Source of the DNA: Mermis nigrescens
Taxonomy: Eukaryota > Nematoda > Enoplea > Mermithida > Mermithidae
Assembly: GCA_036768485.1 (NCBI GenBank)
Contig: JAVLUZ010000608.1
Span: 322,501 to 386,500 of the forward strand
Length of the DNA: 64,000 bases
Reading direction: 5' to 3'
Shown here: one piece after another, positions 54,001 to 64,000 of the stretch
Numbering within the stretch: position 1 is the first letter of the stretch
Layout: every line of letters begins with the position of its first letter
Translations under genes and position numbers: made by a program
Notes under the pieces: model-generated
The model's database searches: none
What the model was told of the DNA's origin: nothing
The model's input: only the letters and a program-made list of their open reading frames with translations

Positions 54001-57000
54001 ATTAAATAAAATTTTATTATATAAATTAACCAAGTTATATTTTATAATCGTTTCCTAAATGGTATTTGGTTCTTTGTGTTTTTTAAATAATTTTTTTAAA
54101 TCCACGTTTTTTCGTATAACAAAGCGCGTCTCATATCATTAGCCACATATAACTCAGATTGCCATAAATTATTATAATTTTTCTTTTTCATAAAAATGAG
54201 ATAAAAGTCATCACCTATACCCAATGAAAAATATAATAATTCATAAAGGGATTCTTTATAAAAATATAATGAAAATATTACAATACCTAATAAAATATAA
54301 TATAATACATTATAAATGGGTTATTTATTAAAAATGAAAAAAATTACTTACTTATACCTGCCTAAGAAAAGTTAATACAATAATTTATAAATGAAATATC
54401 TATAAAATATAGTATGAATAATTACCTACATCTAATAAGAGATAATATAATAATTTATAAATGAAGTATTTGTAAAAGATAATGCATAATTATAATACAA
54501 TATTATTCTGTATATATTTGTTGACATAACGTTTGTCAGGAAGAAGAAGACCTGCCTTATGAAGAAGATATATTACGCAACCCATATTCTGTGCGATGCT
54601 GGCTGAGATACATCGAGCATAAAAAGCAAATTAAAGCGTCAGTTCATTCGATTAATACTCTTTTTGAAAGAGCTTTAAAAGAATTGCCGGGTAGCTATAA
54701 ACTTTGGTACCAGTATTTATGCCTGCGGCGTCAGCAAGTCAAATTTAAATGTATTACCGATCCGTTGTTCGAAGATGTCAACAGTTGCTTTAGGAGAGCT
54801 CTAGTTTTTATGCATAAGGTCTCAATGCTCTATTTGTTTTAATTTATACTTTTTTAATTAATTAATTTTATTTTAATTTTTAATTTTTAATTCGATCGAA
54901 ATGTTCACCTGATTACACTTCAACAGTTCGAAACATTTTTGCACCCTCCAAGAGACCTGCATATGGACGCAAGTCACACACAACTCGTTCACATTTTAGG
55001 AAATATGGGGTTGTACGTTTTTTATCGGAAACGATAAAATCGTGCATGGTTTACAGTGCCTACAATTATATACAACATTTGGTGTGTTAAATTATCTATA
55101 AAATTATTCGTTGAAAATCAAGTCGACTGTTCTGCATTTATGACGTTTATGGACTTTCAGATTTTTTGTTTTGTCATGCCTATCATACATGAGCATGGGA
55201 AAGGGCGAGAGGGGGTATTATTCCTGCCTGAGCTTTAAGAAACGGAGAGCTGTAAAGCCATTTTGACCAAAAAAACATTGATATATACCCTTTTTTCGCT
55301 CAGAAACTAGCTATATAGAATTTTCTGGACTCGAAAAATACCGTGAAAGTTTAGAAATGCTTTATACTTCTTTGTTCTGAGTCTCGATAGGATTTATGGC
55401 CGTTTTCCCGACTTTAAAATGGGCTAAACAGCTACTTTTAGTCTAAAAAGGCTATATAGCTATGTTTGTGAGTTCAGAAAGGTTAAATGTTTGCTAATAA
55501 GTACACGAAAACGATTTCAAACCTATACCATCGTTTTCTCGCATTAGATTCATTTTTTACAACGTATCTGGTCATCTTGAAGTTTTTGATTTTCACCCTC
55601 CCTGAAAGTTAGGCTTTGCGCACCTATGATGCCAACGACCTGAGGTCATTACATATTTTAGGTTATGTAATAATTTTATAATGTTAAAGTTATGTAGTAT
55701 ACAGTCTAACTTGGATAATGCACAACCCCATAGGGACCAGGTTAAAGGTGTGCATTATCCGAATTCGATCCGAGTTTGTGCATTAAGCATGTGAATTTAC
55801 ACACTGATCCGAGTTCGACTGGTTATGAAAACAGGGCTGTATTTAAGGGGGCGCTCCCCCTTCCTTGGCCGAAAAAAAAATTGATGGGCAAGATAATGCA
55901 CGGAAAGATGCAAAAATCGCACGTCTTTGTCGTCAAATCTTCAAATTTTCGGCGCTTCGCGCCAGTCTGTATTTTACTTAATTTTGGCTCAAGCGCGACC
56001 GAAAAACGACACTTTTGATAGCCTCTGAGCGAGAAATTTCGAAAACTTCGAATTTTATTATCTTTACGGATAGAGCATGTCGAAAAACTTCAAAAAATGC
56101 AGTTTTCTTGAGCTATTTCAAGGGTCCGCTCCACGGATTTTTTAGCACCACGCTAATAAAAGTTGCCCCTTGCTTATGAAAATTTTGGTCATTAGCACGA
56201 CGGGCTAACGGGTAAGATAACTTTTTGGGCAAGAGCATAGTAATTTTAACGCTTTTCAACGTATTTTTCAGCAAAAATCCAACTCGTTCTTCGAGCGCGC
56301 GATTCAAATACTCCAAAATCTATCTTCGTGCAATCTAAATGATTATGCATTCATCGCGTCTATTTTATTGACGATTACTAGCAAAAAATGATTACTTTGT
56401 GACAATTTCGCACTGTATTCTGTTCTAGCTTCTTTGTGCTATTGATTGCTCAATCATGAACGCAGTGGCGGCTGTTGTTTGATTGAATTATGGCAATCGT
56501 ATTCTCATTTCTGATGTTGTTTTAGTAAGAACGGTGCCAGCCTTTCGAATTTATTGAGCATTAGGAATCAAATAAATGAGATTTAAGAACTTTCTTTGTT
56601 TATTTGAATCAAGCAAAAAAAAGTGATTAACAAAATATTGATATGCAGAGTATCATGACATTCTCAAACAGTTATGTTAAAAAAGAAAAGCACATGCATT
56701 ACTGACACCTTACATAGGTATTACAAAGGTACATAACTAGAGCGCTAATGTGAGTCATCCCATGCTAATTGGAAAAATTTTCATTTGCGCCAGTACTAAT
56801 GGGGGTCATGCTAAAAAACCTTGGTCCGCTCCCCCTTGGCCGGATCCGTGATACGGGCCTATACGAAATAATAATTTTTTACGTTATATAAGTTGAGTTT
56901 AACAATTTTATATATAATAATAATAGGTATAAACCAGTGATCGTACGGGGACCCCGACCCCTAAAAACCCTGGCCTAAACCCCGACCCCGACCTCCGACC

Positions 57001-60000
57001 GGGGGCAAGATTTTTCGAGTCGGGGTTGAACCTTTTTTCGGGGGTGAAATATAGCTTATAATTTTTTGGTAGATAGGAGAATTGTATAAATAGCAAATAA
57101 ATTAGGCAAACACCAAACAAGGATTATTCATTCACGAGCATAATGAATATGTTAAACTCGACACTCCTGATATTTCATAAAATGTACGCCTAGTCGCCAT
57201 GTTGTTAACAAGTACATACATGTTCGCATATTTATCACCTTAAAGTGCGCCAAAACGCTCTGCATTTTGTCATTCGTAAAAATACACTATGGATTTGTTA
57301 TATTATGCGTTAGCTTTCGTCTATAATAATTTTTTATAAGAAATCGTTAAATTCAATAATAATTTTTTACTTACGTAATATTTTTAAAAACATAGGGAGG
57401 AAAGACATGGGGTATTAACCCCCCCGCTGAAGAATCGGAAATTTTAGTGCTGTCGAGCAGTTTAAGCGATTTCGACATAAGAATAGCCAAAAACGCAATT
57501 TACTATAGTAAAAATCCTGGATTTCACCACTATCCGACCCCAAGATCTCGATTTTACCCCTCTCTAGCCAGCCTGACCTTGTGTATCTATGACCTAAGTC
57601 ACGAGAACGAATGACAAGTAATTTTGCACAGCCTGTCGAGGAAAGATTCAAATGATCACGCTTCTCATTTCATCATCACTTTTCTATTGCTTATCCTTGT
57701 ATGCATTTCCAATTCATGAAGAATGTTTCTTTTTATCTCAATTTCGGTAAATCGGGTTCTTCCAGGCGATCTTGGGAACGGGAAAGAATAGGGAAATTTT
57801 TAAACTTTTTGTGTATCCTTGATATATAGAAGCCATAACCCTCCAGAATCCAAAAGTCCCAGAATTGGAAGAATCCAGAATTTTTTATTGCACCGCTATC
57901 AAAAGCTAAAACACTCCCCTTAATCCGAAAGACTCCCAAAATAATATTTTAAAATTTTCTTGACCTGGCCAGAATGCAATTATCGAAATAAGGCATCGGA
58001 AATGCTTGGCGAATAAACCCTTTTGATGAACTATGTAATTGTAAAGGCGTTCCTTTAACTGAATTAGTCAAAATGTCTAAGCAGTGATGTTAAACTTTGT
58101 TTGCATTTTAAAATATACTTTTGAGTTTTTTCGAAAAATTGTAGAAATGTGGTGTCTAAAAAAGTTTAAAAGGAATTTAAATTTGGTAATGCTCTTTCTT
58201 CTTTCCTTGTACGCATGCCCTGAAAGCCGAAGGAGTCATTTGATGGAATACATGTAACGGCTCAAAATTTTGGGTGGGGGCCCCGACGATTTTTAGGGGG
58301 TTAGATGACCTCCAATTTTTTGGCCAAAAACGGCCAAAAAAAACACGGAAAAACGGCTGAAAAATTCGATTTTTTTTTAAAAAAACTGGGGGGTCAAAAA
58401 TTTCCTGGTTTTGGGGTAGGGGTCGGTGGACTGCCAACTTGAGGTGGGAGGATCCCCTATCCCCCTCTTACATGTATATATACTTGATGAGATTGTAACA
58501 TACTAAGATAAAATTTTTCCAGATGCCACGAATTTGGATCGATTTTATCGAATTTTCGGCCAAGCAGAAGCGTATAACGGAGACGCGTAAAATTTTCAAT
58601 GAATCGTTGCGTTCTTTGCCATTGACTCAGCACGATCGAATTTGGCCTATTTATTTGTCGTTCGTTAAACAATGCGACGTTAAAGAGACTACTATTCGAG
58701 CGTACAGACGTTATTTGAAGGTATCCCCCAGAAATTTTTTACCCCCACCCGAAATTCGCGATTTTCCGAGAAATTCGGAAAAGTTTTTAGAAAAGGTGCT
58801 ATTTTAAGCGTTTTTAGCTATATGCTTGCTGGGAAGCATAGGTGCGCAAGGTCAAACTTTCAGAAGGGGTTGAAAACCAAAAAATTGATAGATAGCTGTG
58901 TGCTCCGTAAAAACGGCTCTATAGTCCTTTTAGGGTCAGAAAATTAGTAATATAGCCTTTTTGGTCTCAGAAGTTTAGCTATATAGCCGTTTTGGATCCA
59001 CAAACATAGCTTTATAGCCTTTTTGGGCTAAAAATAGCTACATAGCAACCCCTTTTTGGAGCCGGGAAAATGGCTAAATATCATTTTGAAACTCAGAAAA
59101 GACAACTAAATAGCATTTCTGAGCTCAAAAAAGACTATATAGCTAGTTTTCTGAGCCCAAAAAGGCTTTATAGCTAATCTCCTGAGCCCAATGGTTTTTC
59201 AGCTAAAATCGTTGTATAGCTATCAGTCTTTCACATTCTAGGGAGGTAATACCCCCACTCACCTCCATGCTCATGTATGCTGGGAAGTGCCAAATTTTCG
59301 GCGCTTGGCGCCATATACTTAATTTTTTTACTATATTTTCTTAAATTTATTCGAGTTATTTGTTTTTTTATGTTTTTATGCCTTAGAAGGATAGAGCATC
59401 GTCAGAAATGGCGAAAAACGATGTTTTTAACGCGTGCCCGCCATTTTCTCCGTTTGGAAGTCTGGCTAAGTCTAATACAATAAAAATAAAGTAATTTTGA
59501 AGGGGTACATGTCACAGCTAATTGCGTTTATTTACTTCAATATTCAGCTTTTTCGAAAGGTGTAAAGTCAAAAATCGTTGGCGATAAAAGTGTTTCTGTC
59601 TTGTTTTTTCCTACCAACTTCTCCGGTTATGAGTCTGGACATGATCACAAGTCTAAAAATGTACCAGAAGTCAAACGTCATACGTCAGTTGGGCGCGTTT
59701 GTTTACACAAACAGGGGTGTAAAGTGTTATATATCGAATATTTATTTGTCTTTAGACCATTGTGGAGAGTTACTTTTTTCAATGTTAATTGTAATATCAG
59801 AGTAATATCAGAATAACGAATATGACTAAAATCTCCTTAACACGCTGTGGTTGTGCAAAGTTTACACTGAAAATTAAGTTTAGTTTTAGAGCATTGCGGA
59901 CGCTCAGTTTTTTGAAAATGTTTTATGTAACGACAGAATTACGAATCTGACTATAAGCTTTCTTTACGCCCATCAGTCGTGTAAAGTTAACACTATTTGA

Positions 60001-62824
60001 TGTTCACAGTTTACTTATAGCTATCTCCTTGTAAAGTTTGGTTACTGTAGCTTATATGGATCGGCTAAAAAACGCTGGGGGATAAATTGTGTACTAGATC
60101 CAAAGTTTACACTGAAAATTAACTTTAGTTTAACAGCATTGCAGACGCTTGATTTTTTTCGGAATGTTCCATGTAACGTCAGGATTATGAATCTGAGTGT
60201 AAGTGTTTTCTACACCCAGTAGTTGCGTGCAGTTTATGCTGAAAACATTTGTTTTTTTATAAGGTTAGGTTGTCTTCTTTAAGTAAGATAATGCGGATAT
60301 TCAGAACAATATTGTTTTTCGCGTTCTTGGACTGCTGTCATTATTGCGGCATGTTACCGTACATATGTATGTGTCTACTGACTGATTAACTCGAAACATG
60401 CTAATTAAAAGTAGGGTTATAGCAAGGAAAAATGCTCCGATGGAACACAGAAGAACATAGAAGATCACAAACACATGGAACACATGGTATTATGGATCAT
60501 TAAGGATGTAAATGGAGTGGACTAGGAAAAAGCTCCTTTGTATATGCCTAAAGCCGCAAAAACTGTTAAAAATCAGGCTTTCTCTAACCAACGATCGAAG
60601 TATATTCTGCGGCCTCTCCAAAAATGTAAGCTTCTTTAAATAATTTTCAATGCTTCACATAAGATTGTATAAACATAATCTAAAATGCATACCATACCCT
60701 TTTTGTAAATTGCATGCAAGTTGCAACGCCGACTCGCTTCGTATTGTGACTGATTGAAAACTAACTGCAGTTGTATTTGAAGGTTTTTTATTTTGTCATC
60801 ATGAGCATTATAGCAAGCAAACCTGGCGTCAGTTGATTAGTGCACACAATCGTTGCGTAGTATGTTTCATGTAAGCTTACGCGTTTCCTGCCGCTTTGAA
60901 TAAACAATTTCTTCGATTGTCTTGAATGCATTGATGTTAGACTTCATTCAACTGGCTTGCAAAGTCGCTCCTAGTTTACTCCATCAAATTTCTCATAGAT
61001 ACTGCATAGGTAACATGCTGCTTTTTCAATCGTTTTTTGGTTGAATAGTTTTTTCGATTTGCTGGCCGCATAATATTATACTTCGATTTTTTCGTTGGTT
61101 AGAGAAAGTCTGATTATTAACAGTTTTTGCGACTTAGGCATATACATAGGAGCTTATTCGTAGTCCCCTGTTGTATAATATATGGCTTAGTTAAGTATGC
61201 ATACGCACATTTTTTGCTAAATTTTGGTTGAATTTAAGCTAATGCCCGAAAATACCGAAGATTATATCGATTATTTGCTTAGTATCGATCATTTGGACGA
61301 AGCTGCTCAGCGATTAGCCATGCTTGTCAATGATGATAAGTTCAGCAGTAAAAGAAACAAGTCCAATTATCAGGTTAGTTCATGTCTAATAAATAAATAA
61401 ATCTCACAAATTCATCAAAACTAAGGTATATTGAGAAGAAATCGTAGAAAAATCCACTTTTAATCGTTATTCCTAATTTCGGTGAATTACTTCCATCACC
61501 TTTTTTCGAGTAGTCATCGAAGCGAAAAAGTTAGTTATTTCTACTATCTTGATCCGGAATTGTTTGTTGGTCAAAAGTTGAGCTTATTGCATGCTTTTCA
61601 TTCTTAATTCTTCAAATTTTTGCATTTGATCTTGAACATGCGTGCATGCACATAGGCTTACATGCAAGAGTGGAATATGTGATATCTCACCTAAAGGTCA
61701 TCGTCTTCCCATCCCCCAAGCCATAACAATTTTGACCCTATGTGTTCAGAGAAAAATTTGCGTTTTTTGGACGTTTAGAAATGTTTTTGGTCGTTTTTGG
61801 CCAAAAAATTGAAGCTCATTTATCCCCTACCCTAAGAAGTAGCTGAGGACCCGCTACCTTAATTCCGAGCCATTGCACCTATATGCTTATAGTAAGAAAC
61901 TGGAGTAAACATTTTTTTCTAATAAACTTTCGTTCTATTAGAATAAATAATAGATTAATTGTAAAGTATATTTTAATAATAGTAAATGAGCTTTTTAAAA
62001 TTTTTTAGAATTATTTTTAGTTTTCAATAGTTTCTACAATAAATAAATGAATATAGTAGATAGCGATTTTGTCTACACTAGCAGGACCAGTGTTTGTTTT
62101 AACTCGGGCAGCATTAGCACTGGTGTTGAAGAAAGAATTGATCCACTAGCTCGAGATGGCTTACATTAGCTGGCTAGCTTCTCACTGTGTGATTTAATAG
62201 TACCATGCCAGTGATTTGAGTGCTTTTTTTGTTTTGTTATGCCCTCCCCAGAATTCAAGTGACTGAATTCGGAAAAATTAAGTTTTTGTAGTTTAGCATC
62301 TTTTAACTCTTGTGTATGTGCTAGTGCTGTCGAATTGGGAGAAGACTAGCGGTTCTGAATTTTGGAATAAAAATTGTCCTTGTTTTGAATAAAGGTTAAT
62401 GGTTTTTATTGCCTGATGAGTTTTTTATAATTTTTTCCCCATTACATAAGTTTTTGCCTTTTGCGCCACAAGGAAAACAACGTGTAAAAATTTTTTTGCG
62501 AGCAAACGGACGAGACTTTATATGTAAATTGCCTTTGTCTATAATTGACCAACCAATATTCGCATGTGCTCGTACTAGGCTGATTAAAAAATTAATTTCA
62601 TTAATAATGTTTTAATTTTATCATCTTTTACTATCCTTAAATTTTCTGATTTTTATCAGCTGTGGTGCGAACTTTGCGAATTAATCTCGAAAAACCCCAA
62701 GAAAATCAAATCATTAAAAGTCGAGCCGATCATTAGGCAGGGTATCAAAAAATATACGGATCAAATCGGTGCGCTCTGGTGCTCGTTAGCCGAATATTAT
62801 ACGAGAGCCGGCCTTTTTCAGCGA
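51007..62824 (+). CDS. XAB2: Pre-mRNA splicing factor SYF1/XAB2, N-terminal third (five exons, continues past window)
   Basis: HAT-repeat (half-a-TPR) scaffold of the Prp19/NineTeen complex in the nuclear spliceosome, also linked to transcription-coupled repair in mammals. Visible exons (51007-51030, 54540-54818, 58523-58720, 61239-61373, 62660-62824) join in frame to 801 nt, 267 residues; the family is usually about 850. The protein begins MSAAKLIF-EEEDLPYEEDIL. HAT-type W/Y/E helices follow (CWLRYIEHK, LWYQYLCLRR, IWIDFIEFSAK, IWPIYLSFVKQ, LWCELCELI, LWCSLAEYYTRAG). All exon junctions are phase 0 and follow the human protein order. Introns of 1.3-3.7 kb are full of MITEs. The next exon is beyond 64000. 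Confidence 0.95.
51031..54539. other. SYF1 intron 1
   Basis: 3.5 kb. About 51340-51980 has repeat fragments, including ccggggctctgcccc at 51768 (also near 40310). 52300-52715 is a MITE related to 25026-25446. 52870-53056 is a tgtaacggct-type repeat. 53186-53631 is a ctatatagcta-array MITE. 53930-54530 is AT-rich with many ataatttataaatga-like words. Confidence 0.55.
53186..53631. mobile_element. ctatatagcta-array MITE, copy 1 (SYF1 intron 1)
   Basis: Starts cgtatgtgcgcaaggtcaaa and ends gcatgcccatgtat. The core has spaced gctatttagctatttt / ggctatatagct words. Flanks ttatgcgt and atatgcac are only a poor 8-bp match. Confidence 0.6.
54540..54818 (+). CDS. XAB2: SYF1 exon 2
   Basis: 93 codons, EEEDLPYEEDILRNPYSVR to RRALVFMHK. 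Acceptor tttgtcag, donor AAG|gtctca. It holds the first two HAT repeats. Confidence 0.95.
55184..55628. mobile_element. ctatatagcta-array MITE, copy 2 (SYF1 intron 2, reversed)
   Basis: Reverse orientation: catacatgagcatggg to gcgcacctatg. The internal array is shorter (ggctatatagctatg, agctatatagaat). Flanks atgcctat and atgccaac match at five of eight. Confidence 0.65.
55702..55821. mobile_element. Pogo/Tigger-like terminal fragment or MITE
   Basis: Begins TA-cagtctaacttggataatg and ends ccgagttcgactg, resembling inverted ends of pogo/Tigger-group elements, with gtgcattatccgaattcg inside. Short and non-coding; identified from its ends only. Confidence 0.4.
55822..58522. other. Rest of SYF1 intron 2
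   Basis: Contains ggcgcttcgcgcc at about 55943, a hAT-like end (cagtgatcgtacgggg, 56937-57040), a short relative of the 25026 MITE (about 57395-57590), and a tgtaacggct repeat (58251-58474). No other exon seen. Confidence 0.5.
58523..58720 (+). CDS. XAB2: SYF1 exon 3
   Basis: 66 codons, MPRIWIDFIEFSAKQ through SLPLTQHDRIWPIYLSF to AYRRYLK. Acceptor ttttccag, donor AAG|gtatcc. Confidence 0.96.
58837..59279. mobile_element. ctatatagcta-array MITE, copy 3 (SYF1 intron 3)
   Basis: 443 bp, cataggtgcgcaaggtcaaa to catgctcatgtatg, with exact 8-bp duplication ctgggaag (58829-58836 and 59280-59287). The interior is about ten units of roughly 32 bp centred on ctatatagct with aaaaaggc / gcctttttgg flanks, partly palindromic. 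Confidence 0.85.
59400..61185. repeat. gtgtaaag repeat plus old foldback copy in SYF1 intron 3
   Basis: 59420-60250 matches 11640-13080. About 60013-60101 is a right-arm fragment of the ggatctagtatac element. 60265-61180 is a diverged relative of 13640-14565; its arms (about 60415-60625 and 61065-61175) are still complementary but full of differences. Confidence 0.6.
61239..61373 (+). CDS. XAB2: SYF1 exon 4
   Basis: 45 codons, LMPENTEDYIDYLLSIDHLD through EAAQRLAMLVND to KRNKSNYQ. Acceptor aatttaag, donor CAG|gttagt. Confidence 0.95.
61374..62659. other. SYF1 intron 4
   Basis: Contains a reversed tgtaacggct-type repeat at about 61660-61885; the rest is AT-rich. The open frame at 62409-62615 has no known domain. 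Confidence 0.5.
62660..62824 (+). CDS. XAB2: SYF1 exon 5
   Basis: 55 codons, LWCELCELISKNPKKIKSLK to LWCSLAEYYTRAGLFQR. Acceptor ttttatcag; the donor CGA|gtttgt is weaker but falls where the human protein continues ARDVYEE. No following exon recognised before 64000. Confidence 0.93.
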
Positions 62825-64000
62825 GTTTGTGCTTTTTCATATTTTTCTTTTTTTCTATATTTTTTAAGTTTAATAGCGCGTTTTTCAAATTATTTCTCTC
62901 CATTATTGTAGTCTTTGTTTTATTTTTTGCTTCATGTTTTACGATCATAGGTGCACAGCATGGCTGGTCTTTGGGAAGGTCAGACCGTCAAAAGGGTCAG
63001 CCCGTCATGGGGTCAGCCGGAGAACTTTCTGAGCTAAAATGGCTTTAAAATTGGCATCAACGTAGAGTATATGAAAAACCCTAATTTACAATTTTTTGGT
63101 CGATTCAATTTATTTTGTTCATATTTAAATTTAATTTTGCCTTATTGTCGCTGCAAAATCTTTAATATTGTCCCACTGGGGTACTTAAGTAGTCTCTTCA
63201 CGATACATGCACTCAGGGGCTTAGCCAGCCGGGTGGCAGGCACACATGGGCTCGGGCAGCCTAAACATCAAGAATCTTAAAGACTCACCTAAAAAAATCG
63301 ATAAACCCCCAGGATTGAATTTTGTGCTACTTTTGGCAAGTTGGTTTCATCGGACATCCTCCCTTTTTAGAATTTTGTTGTTGCCCATGTTTAGTTGCAG
63401 GGGTCCGCCCGCTCCCCTTCAATAAGGTTCTCCTGATAGAAAAAATTTAAAAAAATTTATAATTGCCGAAGTCTAGTAAGAAAGACAGCCGGCTTTTTAT
63501 CATATTTTTTATCCTTTTAAACTAATAATGTTTCGGCGTTTCGTGCCAAATTGAGGAAGCCCGGATTCGATTTTGAATGTGGTGAATATGCCAGATTTTT
63601 CCGGTATTTTATGTATAATGTTTTTCTAAAAGCTCTGGTGCAAAGAAAAGAATTTTGAAATGTTTTAATTACGTGTAACGGCTCGAAATTCAGGGTGGGG
63701 TCTTCGGCCGTTTTCCGGGGGAGGGGGTGAATTAACTCCAATTTTTGTCCAAAAACAGCCAAAAAAACGCCTAAACAACATTCGATTTTTTTCCCAAATA
63801 GGCGGGGCACATATGTAAAAGGGGGATAGGGTATCCCCCACCCAACTTGAGCCATCCCCTATCCCCCTGAAGCCAGAAAATCTTTGACCCGTTCCCCTTT
63901 ATTTTTGGAACAAGTCCAATTTTCTGGCCGTTTTTAGGTATTTTTCAGCCGTTTTTGGCCAGAAATTAGAGGTCATCTAGCGCCTTTCCTTGGCCGGGAA
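62825..64000. other. SYF1 intron 5 (to window end)
   Basis: A diverged cacacatgggct MITE at about 63238-63392, ggcgtttcgtgcc at about 63535, and from 63672 a tgtaacggctcg repeat that appears to hold a second, reversed copy of itself. No exon recognised. Confidence 0.5.

Noticed and set aside
62409..62615. 68-codon ORF in SYF1 intron 4
   Set aside because: Ends before exon 5, wrong sequence for SYF1, no recognised similarity.

Overview
The window is nuclear DNA from an invertebrate animal; I cannot name the species. The evidence is two intron-rich, single-copy housekeeping genes with GT-AG introns, set in AT-rich DNA that is mostly dispersed repeats. These include CR1/Jockey-type LINEs, hAT-like and TA-target miniature inverted-repeat elements (MITEs), and satellites. 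No operons or bacterial-type gene packing are visible.

Layout. 1-4168: a 21-bp satellite interrupted by a 2.6 kb hAT-like element. 4380-5545: a 76/121-bp tandem array. 6554-8729: a hAT-like element carrying a decayed BED zinc-finger gene. 9469-17600: MITEs, including a perfect 173-bp inverted repeat and a four-element nest. 18731-30077, minus strand: a complete nine-exon BiP/GRP78 gene (ER Hsp70, 653 aa, signal peptide, C-terminal KDEL). Its promoter lies at 30213-30399 and has a TATA box, two tandem ERSE-like elements and a perfect heat-shock element. 30400-45160: more repeats. 45163-50720: a minus-strand LINE split by a plus-strand LINE inserted in its RT domain. 51007-62824, plus strand: the first five coding exons of the splicing factor SYF1/XAB2, which runs off the right edge.

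The two genes are transcribed away from each other with about 20 kb of mobile DNA between their starts, and I see no functional link between them. BiP works in ER protein folding and the unfolded-protein response; SYF1 works in the Prp19/NTC part of the spliceosome. Nearly all the other DNA is mobile. Many insertions can be dated relative to one another, because target-site duplications and empty paralogous sites are visible.

I do not see a clearly new molecular system. The best candidates for a closer look are: TA-target MITEs that carry a tRNA-like Pol III promoter and share a terminal motif with four other families; the foldback elements with 17-bp and CTATATAGCTA internal arrays; and a possible one-glycine deletion at a BiP splice junction.
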